Part shown: positions 1 through 10,115 of the stretch, piece by piece
How the letters are laid out: each line of letters starts with the position of its first letter
How positions within the stretch are numbered: position 1 is the stretch's first letter
Assembly: GCF_003255815.1 (NCBI RefSeq)
Contig: NC_037671.1
Span: 155,984,645 to 156,048,644 of the forward strand
Direction of reading: 5' to 3'
DNA from: Theropithecus gelada
Lineage: Eukaryota; Chordata; Mammalia; Primates; Cercopithecidae
Length of the DNA stretch: 64,000 bases
Translations under genes and position numbers: made by a program
The notes under the pieces: model-generated
The model's database searches: none
Told to the model about the DNA's origin: nothing
What the model saw: the letters and a program-made list of their open reading frames with translations, nothing else

Positions 1-720
1 TTTCAAAAAAATCTTTTTTTTTTGAAACCACTAATGTGTGATATATGAAGTTGTAGGAGGTGAGAGGACAAAGAAATAAATCTTACAGCTGGACAGGAAT
101 TACAGTGCTGAGGAAAGAAATGAAAATGATACTTATGCACGAATCCAAAGAATATCTGATGTGCTAATTGAAGTAGAGAAAATAGAATGAATATGCAACA
201 GTAGGGAGAGACTAATCTTGTCTTTCAAGATTCTGGAAGACAAATTTAGAAGCTGTTTTTCCCAGGTCCATGCTCAAGAAGTGTCTTTAGGGAGAGGTCT
301 GTAACAAGGGCCTTTGATGATTTGGTGGACATTTGTCACACTTGGTGACTGCCCAGTATCTTTTGAACTCCTATCTTCGTGTAGCTTTCTACCTTGTGAG
401 CCTTGCTTCCCCAGGACAGAGACCCCAAGGTGGAGGCCAAGAACTCACCCTTTCAGCCTTCCATGTCACTGGAGTTCAAATATGTGACCTGGGCTCCACA
501 AAGCAACAGGGAAACCCTGCATGGAATCAGTTCATCCTGGCAGGGATGGTGGAGAGATAGCCACCTCAGAAGCAGTAGCGGCAAAGGCCCTACCTAGCTG
601 GGGCGTCCCACATCCCACATATCCCTATTCTGTGTAGGAATTACAAGCTGGTAAAAAGTAGCACTAGCTGGATTCTTCCAGAGCAGCTGGCAGTGTAACA
701 AGGCATTGTTCCTACTGCTT
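1..720. other. No recognised gene or repeat
   Basis: No recognisable coding domain, RNA gene or young repeat is visible. Two short overlapping open frames (333-597) have no domain character and begin at arbitrary ATGs. The sequence is ordinary non-coding DNA, possibly with very old decayed repeats. Confidence 0.5.
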
Positions 721-865
721 AGCCACTCAGCCTAATTTTCTGGACCTTCTAAAGATTCTGTGAGCTACTGAATATCCTTTAATTAGTTCCCTTTCCATTT
801 AAACTAGCCAAAGTTGGTTCTGTTATTTGCAGCTAAAAATCTTGACTAATAAAGGCTCTACTCAC
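721..865 (+). repeat. Possible decayed LTR 3' end
   Basis: The stretch containing TGTGAGCTACTGAATATCC and ending near CTTGACTAATA resembles the 3' end of an old mammalian LTR. The family is not assigned and no target duplication was found. Confidence 0.3.
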
Positions 866-1030
866 TAAATCAGTATTTCAACACAAGGCACAACTGGCAT
901 TTTGGATTGGAGATTTCTTCGTAGTGTGGAATGGTTCTGTGCATAGTAAGTTACCAATCCAGATCCCCAGACACTAAATGCCAGTAGCAGATTCTTGTTA
1001 TTGTGACAACAAAATGTACCCACACATTTC

Positions 1031-2077
1031 TATCAGGGGAACCAGCCCCCAATATTTCAACATAAGTTCTATTTTCCCTAAGTGTCAGCTGATCTGAGAA
1101 ATAAAGAGAGAGGGTACAAAGAGAGGAATTTTACAACTGGGCCCCTGGGGGTGACATCACATATTGGTAGGTCTGTGATGTCCCCTGAGCTGCAAAATCA
1201 GCAGATTTTTATTAGGGATTTTAAAAGGAGAGGGAGTGTACGAACAGGGAGTAGGTCACGAAGATCCCATGCTTCAAAGGGCAATAAAGATCATAAGGCA
1301 AAGGCAAAATTAGAATTACTGATTAGGGTCTATGTCCTGCTGTGCATATATTGTCTTGATAAACACCTTAACAGAAAACAGGGTTCAAGAGCAGAGAACT
1401 GGTCTGACCAAAATTTACCAGACTGGAATTTCCCAATCCTAGTAAGCCTGAAGGTACTGCATGAGACCAGGGCGTATTTCAGTCCTTATCTCAACTGCAT
1501 AAGACAGACACTCCCAGAGCGATAGTTTATAGACCTCCCCCAAGGAACGCATTCCTTCCCCAGGGTATTCCTTGCTGGGAAAAGAATTCAGCAATATCTC
1601 TCTTACTTGCACATCCATTTATGGGCTCTCTACAAGAAGAAAAATATGGCTGTATTCTGCCCAACCCCACAGGCAGTCAGACCTTATGGATATCTTCCCT
1701 CATTCCCTGAAAATCGCTGTTATTCTGTTCTTTTTCAAGATGCACCGATTTAATACTCTTCAAACACACATATTTTATGATCAATTTATACAATAGTGGT
1801 CCTGAGGTGACATACATTCTCAGCTTACAAAGATAACGGGATTAAGAGATTAAAGTAAAGACAGGCATATGAAATTATGAGAGTATTGTTAGGGAAGTGA
1901 TAAATGTCCATGAAATCTTCACAATTTATGTTCAGAGATTGCAGTAAAGACAGGTGTAAGAAATTACAAGTATTAATTTTGGGAACTGATAAATGTCCAT
2001 GAAATCTTCACAATTTATATTCTTCTGCCACAATTTCAGCTGGTCCCTCCATTCAGGGTCCCTCACTTCCTGCAACA
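1031..2077 (-). mobile_element. Solitary ERVK (HML-class) LTR with 6-bp TSD
   Basis: A complete 1,047-bp LTR in reverse orientation. Read on the minus strand it starts TGTTGCAGGAAGTGAGGGACC, has an AATAAA-type polyadenylation region (plus-strand about 1208-1213), and ends in GGTTCCCCTGATA. It is flanked by the perfect 6-bp direct repeat CATTTC at 1025-1030 and 2078-2083, the duplication size expected for ERVK integrase. No internal gag/pol/env sequence is present, so this is a solo LTR left by LTR-LTR recombination. Two imperfect copies of an approximately 88-bp unit (about 1853-1933 and 1942-2021) lie in the U3 part. The family looks MER9/HML-3-like, but that subfamily is from memory. The 147-codon open frame at 1082-1525 is inside the LTR and is not a gene. 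Confidence 0.8.
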
Positions 2078-2083
2078 CATTTC

Positions 2084-2594
2084 CCGGTCCCCTTCAGACT
2101 GGGGTCACACAACCCCCAGTTGAGGAGTACGCTATTAAATAGTGCTCTCCCAGCAGTGTTAAAGAGTTAGTGCTCCTTCTTGCCTCCACTATTACCAAGA
2201 AGTAATTTAGTGTTGAAGAGCACATGCTCATTGGGGCTCTGAACACACATTATCAGGAACTAGGATAGAAAACAGGAAAATGAAAGCACCGGCATAGTTT
2301 ATGTGACATGGATCAAAATACCTAGTTACTGCACTTGGAAAATGGCTGAAAGGATCAGTTGTGATGACAGTTATGATGCCATTGTTGCAAGAATTGTCTT
2401 GGTTTATGTGATTCTTTGGGTAGACTTAGAGAGTGAAATAGAGAAGATAGCCTCCAAATTTTAAAACAATATGACATGATTAGCATATTATCACTTAATA
2501 TGTTAACAGGGCTATTTCTTACTCATTTAATTTAAAAAGGAAGTTAAAATATTTTACATTATATGCTTAAGAGGAAAAGTCTATAATAAATATA
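2084..2594. other. Unassigned non-coding DNA
   Basis: Between the ERVK LTR and the Tigger element I see no coding potential and no recognised repeat. Confidence 0.5.
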
Positions 2595-2936
2595 GAGTAG
2601 TCCCCCCTTATTCATGGGGGTTATATTCCAAGACCCCCAGTGGCTGCCTGAAACCGTGGATAGTACCAAACCCTATATATAGTATGTTTTTACCTATATA
2701 CAGGTAAGTTGATTCTATACTTCTAATATATACCTACAATAAAGTTTAATTTATAAATTAGGCACAGCAAGAGATAAACAACAACAATAATAAAATAGAA
2801 CAATTATAATACTATACTATAATACAAGTTATGTGAATGTGGTGTCTCTCTCTGAATATATTGTACTGTACTCACTTATTTTCAGAACTTAGTTTGAAGC
2901 TGTGTCCCAAAGAGTTAGAGAAACCAATGACTAACA

Positions 2937-3235
2937 GGCCAGGCATGGTGGCTCATGCCTGTAATCCCAACACTTTGGGAGGCTGAGGCAGGTGGATCAC
3001 CTGAGGTCACGAGTTTGAGACTAGGTTGGCCAACATGGTGAAACCTCATCTCTACTAAAAATACAAAAATTAGCCAACTATGGTGGCGCTCACCTGTAAT
3101 CCCAGCTACTGGGGAAGCTGAGGCAGGAGAATTGCTGGAACCCAGGAGGCAGAGACTGCAGTGAGCTGAGATTGCATCACTGCACTCCAGCCTGGGTGAC
3201 AGAGCAAGACTCCATCTCAAAAAAAAAAAAAAAAA
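2937..3235 (+). mobile_element. AluS
   Basis: Full-length dimeric Alu starting GGCCAGGCATGGTGGCTCA with a 17-A tail. Imperfect target duplication AGAAACCAA.. on both sides (around 2920-2936 and 3235-3251). It is inserted inside the Tigger element. Confidence 0.93.
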
Positions 3236-3277
3236 GAAACCAACCACCAACGTCTATCAGAAATTCTTGAGTTTTCA

Positions 3278-3742
3278 TGATGGCAGATAAGAAACAATTT
3301 GCTGAAACACTGAAACTTGCTCTGCTTATGAGATAAAAGAACTGGCTGAAATCTGTTTGAACTAAGATAGCAGACTGGCATTTGTGCAGAATGAGTATGC
3401 TGAAGTCACAGCCTTAATTCCCACTGCATGTTTCATACTAACTCCCCCTGAATTTGCACACAGGACCCATGAAATGGCATGAAGAGAGAACTGTGCCTGC
3501 CCAAGGACTTTCCAGAACTCCCCTTTCCTTCCACCAACCACCTGCTAATCCCAGTATCCACCCCTTAAACCTTTCCTAATAAAACTACTGCCTTAAGGCC
3601 AGCACAGGGAGACAGATTTGAGCTTGACTCCTGTCTCTCTGAGAGTCGATTTTCAATATAAAGCTTTTCTTTTCTTGAAAAAATCTGGTGTCAGTATTGA
3701 CTTATAGCACATCAGGCAAGGAGCCCCATTTGCTCGATAACA
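3278..3742 (+). mobile_element. ERV1-type solo LTR
   Basis: The segment begins TGATGGCAGATAAG and ends CATTTGCTCGATAACA, with a CTAATAAAA polyadenylation motif near 3582 and a U5-like GGTGTCAGTATTGACTTATAGC near the end. This is the usual architecture of class I ERV LTRs. It interrupts Tigger sequence. Subfamily and exact left edge are not resolved, and I could not confirm a 4-bp duplication. Confidence 0.6.
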
Positions 3743-4138
3743 GGTTGACATCAGGTAACTGAAACCAAAGGTAAGGAAGGACTACTATATTTTGATATAA
3801 GAAATATTACTTATATGTTAGAAATGTAGGAATATTTTAACACGAGAAAAATATTAATTTTCCCTGGGAATCATGATACAAATGTTTTAGATAGAAATGG
3901 GAAAGAACTATTCCTTTTGGCTCTACTAACACCTGGAGAAAGGTGACTCCTGATTGACACACAAGGAAATACACAGAGAAGTTCAAGAGAGCATTCAAAT
4001 CAAAGGAATGAAGTAAGCAGATGAAAGAGAGTGAGCACATCAGATTGAATACAGATGCAGAGATTCGAACTTTGTTTTAGCACAGAAATCACCAGACTTT
4101 ACTGCATTCAGTAAAGTCTTTTATGCCCATCCTAAATA

Positions 4139-4216
4139 AATATTATAAATATTATAAATAAATATTATAAATATTATAAAATTATAATATTTATAAATAT
4201 TATAAATATTATAGTT
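4139..4216. repeat. AT-rich palindromic low-complexity tract
   Basis: About 78 bp made almost only of TAAATATTATAAATATT units. The centre near 4178 is a perfect inverted repeat of about 15 bp per arm, so the tract could extrude as a hairpin or cruciform. Confidence 0.85.
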
Positions 4217-4270
4217 TGTTGTTAAGCATAATGAAAATCAGTCAATACTCCAGACCTAACTGCAGTAAAA

Positions 4271-4583
4271 CAGTGCACGGTTGTCGCTTGATATTTTGGG
4301 GGAATTAGTTCCAGGACCTCCCCAGGATACCAAAATATGTGGATGTTCAAGTCCCTGACATAAAATGGTGTAGTATTAGCATAAAACCTATGTTCATCCT
4401 CCCAGTATATTTTAAATCACTAGATCACTTATAATACCTAATACAATGTAAAGGCCATAAATGGATATTATATTGTATTGGTCTTCTATTCGTATTAACT
4501 TTTTTTGTTTTTTCCCGCCCAGATGTTTTTGATCATTGGTTGGTTGAATCATTCCTGTGGAACTCTTGGATTCCGAGGACCAA
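4271..4583 (+). mobile_element. Tigger-type MITE (family unassigned)
   Basis: Motifs GTTCCAGGACCTCCCCAGGAT, GGATGTTCAAGTCCCTGA, CCTAATACAATGTAAA and GGTTGGTTGAATC define a non-autonomous TcMar-Tigger-like element. A second copy of the same family in the same orientation lies at about 37765-38078. The 3' end is decayed. Confidence 0.65.
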
Positions 4584-4605
4584 TGGTAAATAGGGATGTT
4601 TATGC

Positions 4606-4797
4606 CTGAGGTAGATTGGATTATCGTTCCCAATTCTTTATCCCTCTGTGTATCCTTTTCCATGTAGTTTACAGTTAATCTCACCAAAGGCAGAGCACAG
4701 TTAACCCTTGAACAACACAGGCTTGAACTGCGAAGTTCCACTTACACACAAATTTTTTTCGACCAAATGCAGATTAAAAAATACAGTCTTCTTGGGA
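4606..4797 (+). repeat. Inverted-duplication arm A
   Basis: This 192-bp segment recurs in inverted orientation at 7023-7230 with about six mismatches by eye, a 17-bp tandem insertion in the second copy and one single-base gap. It spans about 90 bp of non-repeat sequence plus the first 100 bp of the MER8 element, so the shared segment is not simply a transposon boundary. Confidence 0.9.
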
Positions 4798-4941
4798 TGT
4801 GAAACATGAGTACGCAAGGGCCGACTTGTCCTATATCTGGGTTCAGCAGGGCCAACTGTGGGACTTGAGTATGCACAGATTTGGGTATACTCAGATGGTC
4901 CTGAAACGAATCCCCCTTGTATACTAAGGGATAACTATGTA
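4698..4941 (+). mobile_element. MER8 (TcMar-Tigger MITE)
   Basis: Begins CAGTTAACCCTTGAACAACA and ends GGGATAACTATGTA, with imperfect terminal inverted repeats and internal motifs GGGCCGACTTGTCC and GGGACTTGAGTATGC. The length of about 244 bp matches the MER8 family as I remember it. Confidence 0.8.
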
Positions 4942-5200
4942 TTTCTTTGCCCTGTTGATTTTGGGCTTGCCCATGTGACTGACTTTGGCTAATGGGATAT
5001 TAGTGGACATGAAGCACGTAAAGACTTGAAATACGAAGACATGCGAAACATCTGAAACAGGCCTGCAGCCAGGAGCCAGGCCCTGCCACGTGCATTGTCA
5101 CTAGCAGACCTGCCCCTGAAGACATGTGAGTGAGAGGGAAATGATGGTTGGTTGTTATGTAGCATTATTGTGGCAAAACTGAGTAGGGCAGGGCCTAAAA
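4942..5200 (+). mobile_element. MLT1-type MaLR LTR fragment
   Basis: The phrases GATTTTGGGCTTGCCCATGTGACT, read in pieces, GGCTAATGGGATATTAG and GTAGCATTATTGTGGCAA are characteristic of MLT1 LTRs (ERVL-MaLR). It is heavily diverged. Confidence 0.6.
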
Positions 5201-5299
5201 GTCAAACTGAAACACAACAACAAATGTGAGCAAAGTTGTACTTAACACTAACAAAAAAAGGCCATAGCATCCATTGAGTACATATAATTTTTTGGTCAT

Positions 5300-5510
5300 A
5301 AAAATTTAATATTATATAATTTAGCTTAGTATTTTTATTTTTAAGTAACATATGCTTATATGCATATAAAATGTTAACAGTGATGAGTTCTGAGTGGTAG
5401 GATTACAGGTGAGTTTGCTTCCTAATTTATGCGCTTTAGGATTTTCAAAATGTCACATAATAAATATTGTTATAAATCAAATTGCAAATGCCATTTTAAA
5501 AATAAAATGA
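5300..5510 (+). mobile_element. Old L1M 3'-end fragment
   Basis: AATGTTAACAGTGATGAGTT followed by GGTAGGATTACAGGTGA and an ATAAATATT-rich end resembles the common 3' end of L1M elements. Diverged; assignment from memory. Confidence 0.45.
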
Positions 5511-6559
5511 ATATAGCCAGATTAGACAATTCATTGCATCTCAGCCATAAATAAGCACTGCATGAAGATTGCATCACTTAGAAACAGAGTCCACTCATTG
5601 CATTTATTATTTCCTATGGGTCAGATACTGGGCTGGGTGCTTAGTATGCGTAAGACCCATCTGTCAGAATGATACATAGCATATTGATATAGATGTATTT
5701 ACTATTTTCTCTGTAATCTCTGTTTGCCCCATCACTTCTCTAATTTCAAATAAGACGTTGCTTTTGCGAGACACTAACCAAAATAGACCAAAGAGGCTGA
5801 TTTTCATATATTTTGACTCTTGAGCTCCCAATGGCCAACTTTTGGTATGATCATCAGTTTTCATTGTAACAAGATGTTGGAATTGGGCTGTTTCCACTGA
5901 AGCATCGGCGAGCTAGATACAGAATACCGATGTGTGTGTGAGACAGACCCTTTGCCACAGTTACACGAAAGAGGGAGTGACACCCAGATGCCTCAGTGAG
6001 GTCAAGAACACAAGAAAGGGGTAAAAATTTTGTGAGAACGCTGTATTTGGAGCAAGCTGTGCTTTGCACCTTATCTTCTCCATGGTGGGGACTGTCTGCT
6101 GAAAACCGCAAAATTCTCAGCTGGAAGGAATCCATCCACATCTGCACTAGGGGACTTGCTCAAACTCTGTCATAGCTTCTGGCAGTCTAAGGCTATGTCC
6201 CTAAGATAACTCCTTCCCTCCCCCACCTTGAGTTTCCATAGAGAAAAGGTCAAGGCTGCCAAAAGAATTTACCATTTGTTCTAGCCAACACCTGACCATG
6301 GGCCCTTGACGTACCTTTCTTAGCACACTTGCTTTTAAAAAGCTTAGAACTGTAAAGCCTTCCTCAGTCCCTTTGAGAAGTATTATATATCTGCTACCAC
6401 AGAGGAGCGCCTTTGTCAAGGACCTGAAAGTCATTCCTTTGAAATGTAATCATCAGAAACGAAAGGATTTTTGTCTTCCTGTTCCTTTGGGAGGGCAGAA
6501 GCCCCAGTTCCATAAATGCCAGTTAGCAGACACAGATGGCCTAACACATTTATTTTGAA
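5511..6559. other. Unassigned non-coding DNA
   Basis: About 1 kb without a recognised repeat. Minus-strand open frames at 5664-5897, 5854-6147 and 6201-6434 overlap one another, use different frames and show no domain or signal sequence, so I do not call them genes. Confidence 0.5.
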
Positions 6560-6711
6560 TTAACTCTCTTTCTGGCTTTTTGTATTTTTCACTGCCCTAA
6601 CTCCACTGAAGCCCCTGCCTGTTCCCCTCCCTACTTCCTCATTCTCTATTTAAAATGCCCAGGCACTTCTGTTTAAAGTGAAACGGAGCTCAGCTCTTTC
6701 CTGAATAAATC
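6560..6711 (+). mobile_element. Possible LTR 3' part
   Basis: CTATTTAAAATGCCCAGGCAC, AGTGAAACGGAGCTCAGCTCT and TGAATAAATCCTG resemble a TATA / R / polyadenylation order of an old LTR. Family unassigned. Confidence 0.4.
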
Positions 6712-7022
6712 CTGTGGAAGGGAAAGGAAACATCTTTTCTTCCCATAATTAGGCTCAAGGCTTAGGCATCTGTAACAAAAGACAGCCTAACAAGAGAAAA
6801 GCATACAAATGTATTCAACGTAAGTTTTACATGACATAGGAGTCTTCAGAAATGAAGACCCAAAGAAACAGGGAAACCTGTATATTTTTATATTAGATTT
6901 GATGGCGACATGGGACACTGAGGAAAAATATGATTGGACAAAAAAGGTCTGATGGAATGGTGATTAGCTGGAGGAAACTTAGCAAGGCCTGCTTGTTCAG
7001 ATTCTTCCTGTGTCCCCATATG
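6712..7022 (-). mobile_element. ERVL-like LTR, copy 1
   Basis: Related to 43632-44010 in the same orientation: both have GAAATGAAGACCCAAAGA, GATTGGACAAAAA (GACTGGACAAAAA in copy 2) and AACAAGAGA phrases. Read on the minus strand, the TTTTCTCTTGTTAGGCTGTCTTTTG region resembles ERVL-class LTR 3' ends. It stops exactly where the inverted duplication (7023) begins. Confidence 0.55.
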
Positions 7023-7230
7023 TCCCAAGAAGACTGTATTTTTTATCTGCATTTGGATGAAAAAAATTTGTGTATAAGTGGAACTTCGCAGTTCAAGCCT
7101 TTGTTGTTCAAGGGTTAACTGTGCTCTGCCTTTGGTGAGATTTACTGTAAATTACATGGAAAAGGCAGTCACATGGAAAAGGATACACAGAGGGATAAAG
7201 AATTGGGAACGATAATCCAATCTACCTCAG
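7023..7230 (-). repeat. Inverted-duplication arm B (includes MER8 end)
   Basis: Reverse-complement match to 4606-4797. It differs by a few substitutions and by a 17-bp tandem insertion that repeats ACATGGAAAAGG. The MER8 portion is truncated at 7023 in the middle of the element. Confidence 0.9.
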
Positions 7231-7845
7231 ACAAGGACATTTCTTCTAGGATGGGGAGGATATGTCTCCAACGAGGATCTCATGACCTACTTCAGAGGAA
7301 GTTCAGAAGAATTCTTTCATGCCCACTTCAGGGAAGAAGCATGGCAGAAGGTCACAAAGTCCCCTTTACTGCAGTTTTCTCAAATGTCAAAGCACTACCT
7401 TTTGGCATAGCATGCCCCAAAGCCCATCACCTGCTTTTCCCACTTTCATCAATGCCAAGCCTTGCTTATCCCTGACACTTCCTCCTCACCTGAAGCTTCA
7501 TGGACGGAGGCTTTAAGGACCACACGGAGAACCTGGGACGGTTTTTCCTCTGGTTGAGGATGCAGAGGACTGATGCTTGAGGGCTGGGAGACAGTCAAGG
7601 GGAATGGTGGTGGCTGCACTCCCACCTAGGGATCTAGAGGGAGTGAAAATGTGGCCTCGGGCCTGCGTGGGTGCTACTGCATGGGGCCCTGCCCACAGCC
7701 CAGAGTGGACAAGTCTCCCTCATGGGGGAGAGGGGAGGCTGGCTTGCAGGGGCACGGCAGAGGCCTGAGAAGGTCTCACCCAGAAGAGTGGGAGGCCTGA
7801 GGAGGTACTGCACAGGCCCCTAGGAGCAGAGGCATATCCTCTGGG
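7231..7845. other. GC-richer non-coding segment
   Basis: No recognised repeat or gene. The 7577-7768 open frame is compositionally simple and lacks domain features. Confidence 0.45.
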
Positions 7846-8580
7846 GTCAAGTGTGTGAAACGAAAATCAAAACTTGGATCCCCAATTCACTCTGCCAAAA
7901 GGAAAAACAATTAAGCTGAAAGCTGAGTCATGCAAAAAGTTGTCTTTATAGTTACAGATAAAAGGTTAAATATTTCCACAGGTAGCTACTCTAGGTTCAA
8001 CTTATCTTATGTAAAGTGCCGATTTACTGAGCATGAGACAGATACTTTTTTTTTTGAGATGGAGTCTCGCTCTGTTGCCCAGGCTAGAGTGCAGTAGCAG
8101 GATCTTGGCTCACTGCAACCTCCGCCTTCTGGGGTCAAGTGATTCTCCTGCCTCAGCCTCCCCAGTAGCTGCAATTACAGGTGCACGCCACCAGGCCAGG
8201 CTAATTTTTGTATTTTTAGTAGAGACGGGGTTTCACCATGTTGGCCAGGCTAGCCTTGAACTCCTGACCTCAGGTGATCCGCTTGCCTCGGCCTCCCAAA
8301 GTGCTGGGATTACAGGTGTGAGCCACTGCCGCAGCCCAACCAACAAGTACATAATTGACTTTTATCCTACCTGCCCCCTTTCCCTTGCAACACGTGGATT
8401 GAGTCACATGACCATACCTTCCCTCTTTCCCCTGCAGCCGGCTTTTCTCCTTTAAATACCAAAGCCCTCAAAATCGTCTTTGGACAAAGGCACAGACCTG
8501 TCTCCAGGTACCCCTCACGTCTCCTCCCTGCCTTACAGGGAGGGGATTCAGCGTTGGGTTTTGACTGTCAACAGGACTGG
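7846..8580 (+). mobile_element. ERV1-type LTR interrupted by an Alu
   Basis: The left part has AACTTGGATCCCCAATTCACT and CAATTAAGCTGAAAGCTGAG. After the Alu it resumes with CATAATTGACTTTTATCC, CTCCTTTAAATACC (TATA-like) and a U5-like CTTACAGGGAGGGGATTC. This is class I LTR architecture. The subfamily is unassigned. Confidence 0.55.
8046..8337 (-). mobile_element. AluS (reverse)
   Basis: Starts with a T-run followed by GAGATGGAGTCTCGCTCTGT and ends GTGAGCCACTGCCGCAGCCC. Full-length dimer inserted in the ERV1-type LTR. Confidence 0.93.
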
Positions 8581-8613
8581 ACATTTTTATGACCGAAAAA
8601 GCAGATGGCATTG

Positions 8614-8644
<31 letters not shown>

Positions 8645-8658
8645 TGCACATATATATT
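8614..8658. repeat. (TA)n(CA)n microsatellite
   Basis: A run of TA dinucleotides passes directly into CA dinucleotides, followed by a short TA run. Confidence 0.9.
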
Positions 8659-8999
8659 ACAACAGAGAAAGCCAAAAATCCAAGGAACTGCGAGAATTTT
8701 TATCCGGGTGAAGATTATCCTCACAGAATAAAGTTAGGTGAGGAAGACAAAAACAAAGCTGTATTTGGATAATGTCACGAGTCCTGTTTGTTCAACACAC
8801 TGGTCACAGCAAGACAACTGACTGAATTAGCCTCCCATGGCCTCTGCCCACGCTGGATAAGAACCTCAAACCTAGGAGGGAGGGGAGGAGATGGAGCCTG
8901 GCGAGGTGACTCAGGCATGCGGGGAGGGCTGTGTCTCCCATGCCTCCTCTGACTTGCTCTGGGGAGTCGGCTGGAGGCGAAACTAGCACTCTCCACCCT

Positions 9000-9402
9000 C
9001 CTTAAAGTTTGGGAAACCTGAGAGTGGAGAGATCCTTTGCCTCGTTTCTGGTGGAAGTCAGACAGCCAGGTGGGAAGGGCTCCCTGGTAGATCCTCTGAT
9101 GGCCTGCGCACCATGGGGAATGCGCTCTGGTGTGGAGCCCTGGGAAGTTCACGCCCTTTGCAGCGGGGAGGAGCCTGGCCTCTCTCTCCTGTTCCGGGGT
9201 GTGGTACCTGGGATTCCATCTGCGAGGTGGGATGCGCACTACCAGGGACTCTGGCCTTGCAGAGAGTCCCCGTTTCCCTCTTTTCCTTTTCATCCAATAA
9301 ACTCTGCCCTTCTCACCCTTCAAATTTCTGCAAGTCTAATTTTTTGTGGTCGTGTGATGAGGACCCCCATCTTTAGTTGAACTAAGGAAAGAGTCCTACA
9401 AC
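9000..9402 (+). mobile_element. ERV1-type LTR 3' part
   Basis: AATAAA at 9296-9301 follows a pyrimidine-rich R region. The U5-like part TTTTTGTGGTCGTGTGATGAGG runs to GAGTCCTACAACA. This is the typical 3' end of a class I LTR. The 5' boundary is uncertain and may reach about 8800. Open frames on both strands here (the longest is 182 codons, minus strand, 8775-9323) are LTR shadows. Confidence 0.55.
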
Positions 9403-9663
9403 AGAAGTGCCAGAGAGGTGGCCGGCCTAGGATAGAAGTGATCCTTGCTGCTGTCCTGGAGGTCGGCTGTAAGAGCAGAAAGGTGGGGCTTGTTGGGGCT
9501 TGAGAAGGCCGAAGAGAGCCTGTGCCACACTGCCTGCCGAGATTTCTGAGGACCGGGAGTGCCATGAGAGATGATCCCCATCAATCACAGAATAGGCAAC
9601 AATCATAGTTCCCAGAAAGAGAGAAAAGATGGACCCAAACCACATATAAAGATGTAGACCTAA
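9403..9663. other. Unassigned, possibly ERV-internal remnant
   Basis: The region lies directly 3' of an ERV1-type LTR end and could be residual leader or internal sequence, but I see no clear primer-binding site and no recognisable retroviral domain. Confidence 0.3.
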
Positions 9664-9957
9664 GACCAGGCGTGGTGGCTCATGCCTGTAATCCCAGCAC
9701 TTTGGGAGGCTGAGGGGGGTGGAGTCAGGAGTTCGAGACCAACCTGATTAACATGGTGAAACCCCTTCTCTACTAAAAATACAAAAATTAGCCAGGGGTA
9801 GTGGTGGGCGCCTGTAATCCCAGCTACTCGGGAGGCTGAGGCAGGAGAATCGCTTGAACCTGGGAGGCGGAGGTTGCAGTGAGCCAAGATGGTGCCATTG
9901 CACTCCAGCCTGGGCAACAGAGTGAGACTCCATCTCAAAAACAATAAAAATAAAAAA
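9664..9957 (+). mobile_element. AluS
   Basis: Starts GACCAGGCGTGGTGGCTCA and has an A-rich tail with AATAAAAATAAAAAA. Small internal deletion after GGCTGAGGGGGGTGG. Confidence 0.93.
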
Positions 9958-10115
9958 GGATATATAGACTTCACTAATGATTAAATAAAACAAGTTAGAG
10001 CAATAATGAGGTAGCTTTTTAAAAACCTCTCAGAGAAGTAAAGATTTAAAAGTTTGATAATACATGAGCTTGGTGCAGGTGTGTGAAGCAGGAGCTGTCA
10101 CATCATTTCGGTAGT

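Larger units (their letters stand above)
2595..3787 (-). mobile_element. TcMar-Tigger DNA transposon remnant (MER2-like), split
   Basis: The left end begins GAGTAGTCCCCCCTTATTC and the right end finishes AAGGAAGGACTACTA, an imperfect terminal inverted repeat flanked by TA, as expected for Tc1/mariner-Tigger elements. The left 340 bp (motifs CCAAGACCCCCAGTGG and AACCCTATATATAGTATG) match the remembered MER2/Tigger terminus. The remainder is displaced by an Alu (2937-3235) and an ERV1-like LTR (about 3278-3742). The last 45 bp (GGTTGACATCAGGTAACTG onward) return to Tigger sequence. Non-autonomous; no transposase. Confidence 0.75.

Noticed and set aside
1082..1525. 147-codon plus-strand frame
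   Set aside because: Lies wholly inside the solo ERVK LTR, antisense to it.
2915..3250. Open frames with LALSPRLECSDAISAHCSL-type peptides here and at about ten other Alus
   Set aside because: These are the standard conceptual translation of Alu elements, not proteins.
4606..4741. Shared MEKDTQRDKELGTIIQSTS peptide in two open frames (4412-4741 and 7173-7475)
   Set aside because: The shared peptide reflects the DNA inverted duplication, not a protein family.
8775..9323. Longest minus-strand open frame, 182 codons
   Set aside because: It overlaps ERV1-type LTR sequence read antisense. Arg/Pro/Ser-rich composition without domains, and other frames on both strands are open in the same interval because of GC content.
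9427..9645. Minus-strand peptide with a membrane-like FSLFLGTMIVAYSV segment
   Set aside because: Adjacent to an LTR, overlapping other frames, and not recognised as any retroviral or cellular protein.
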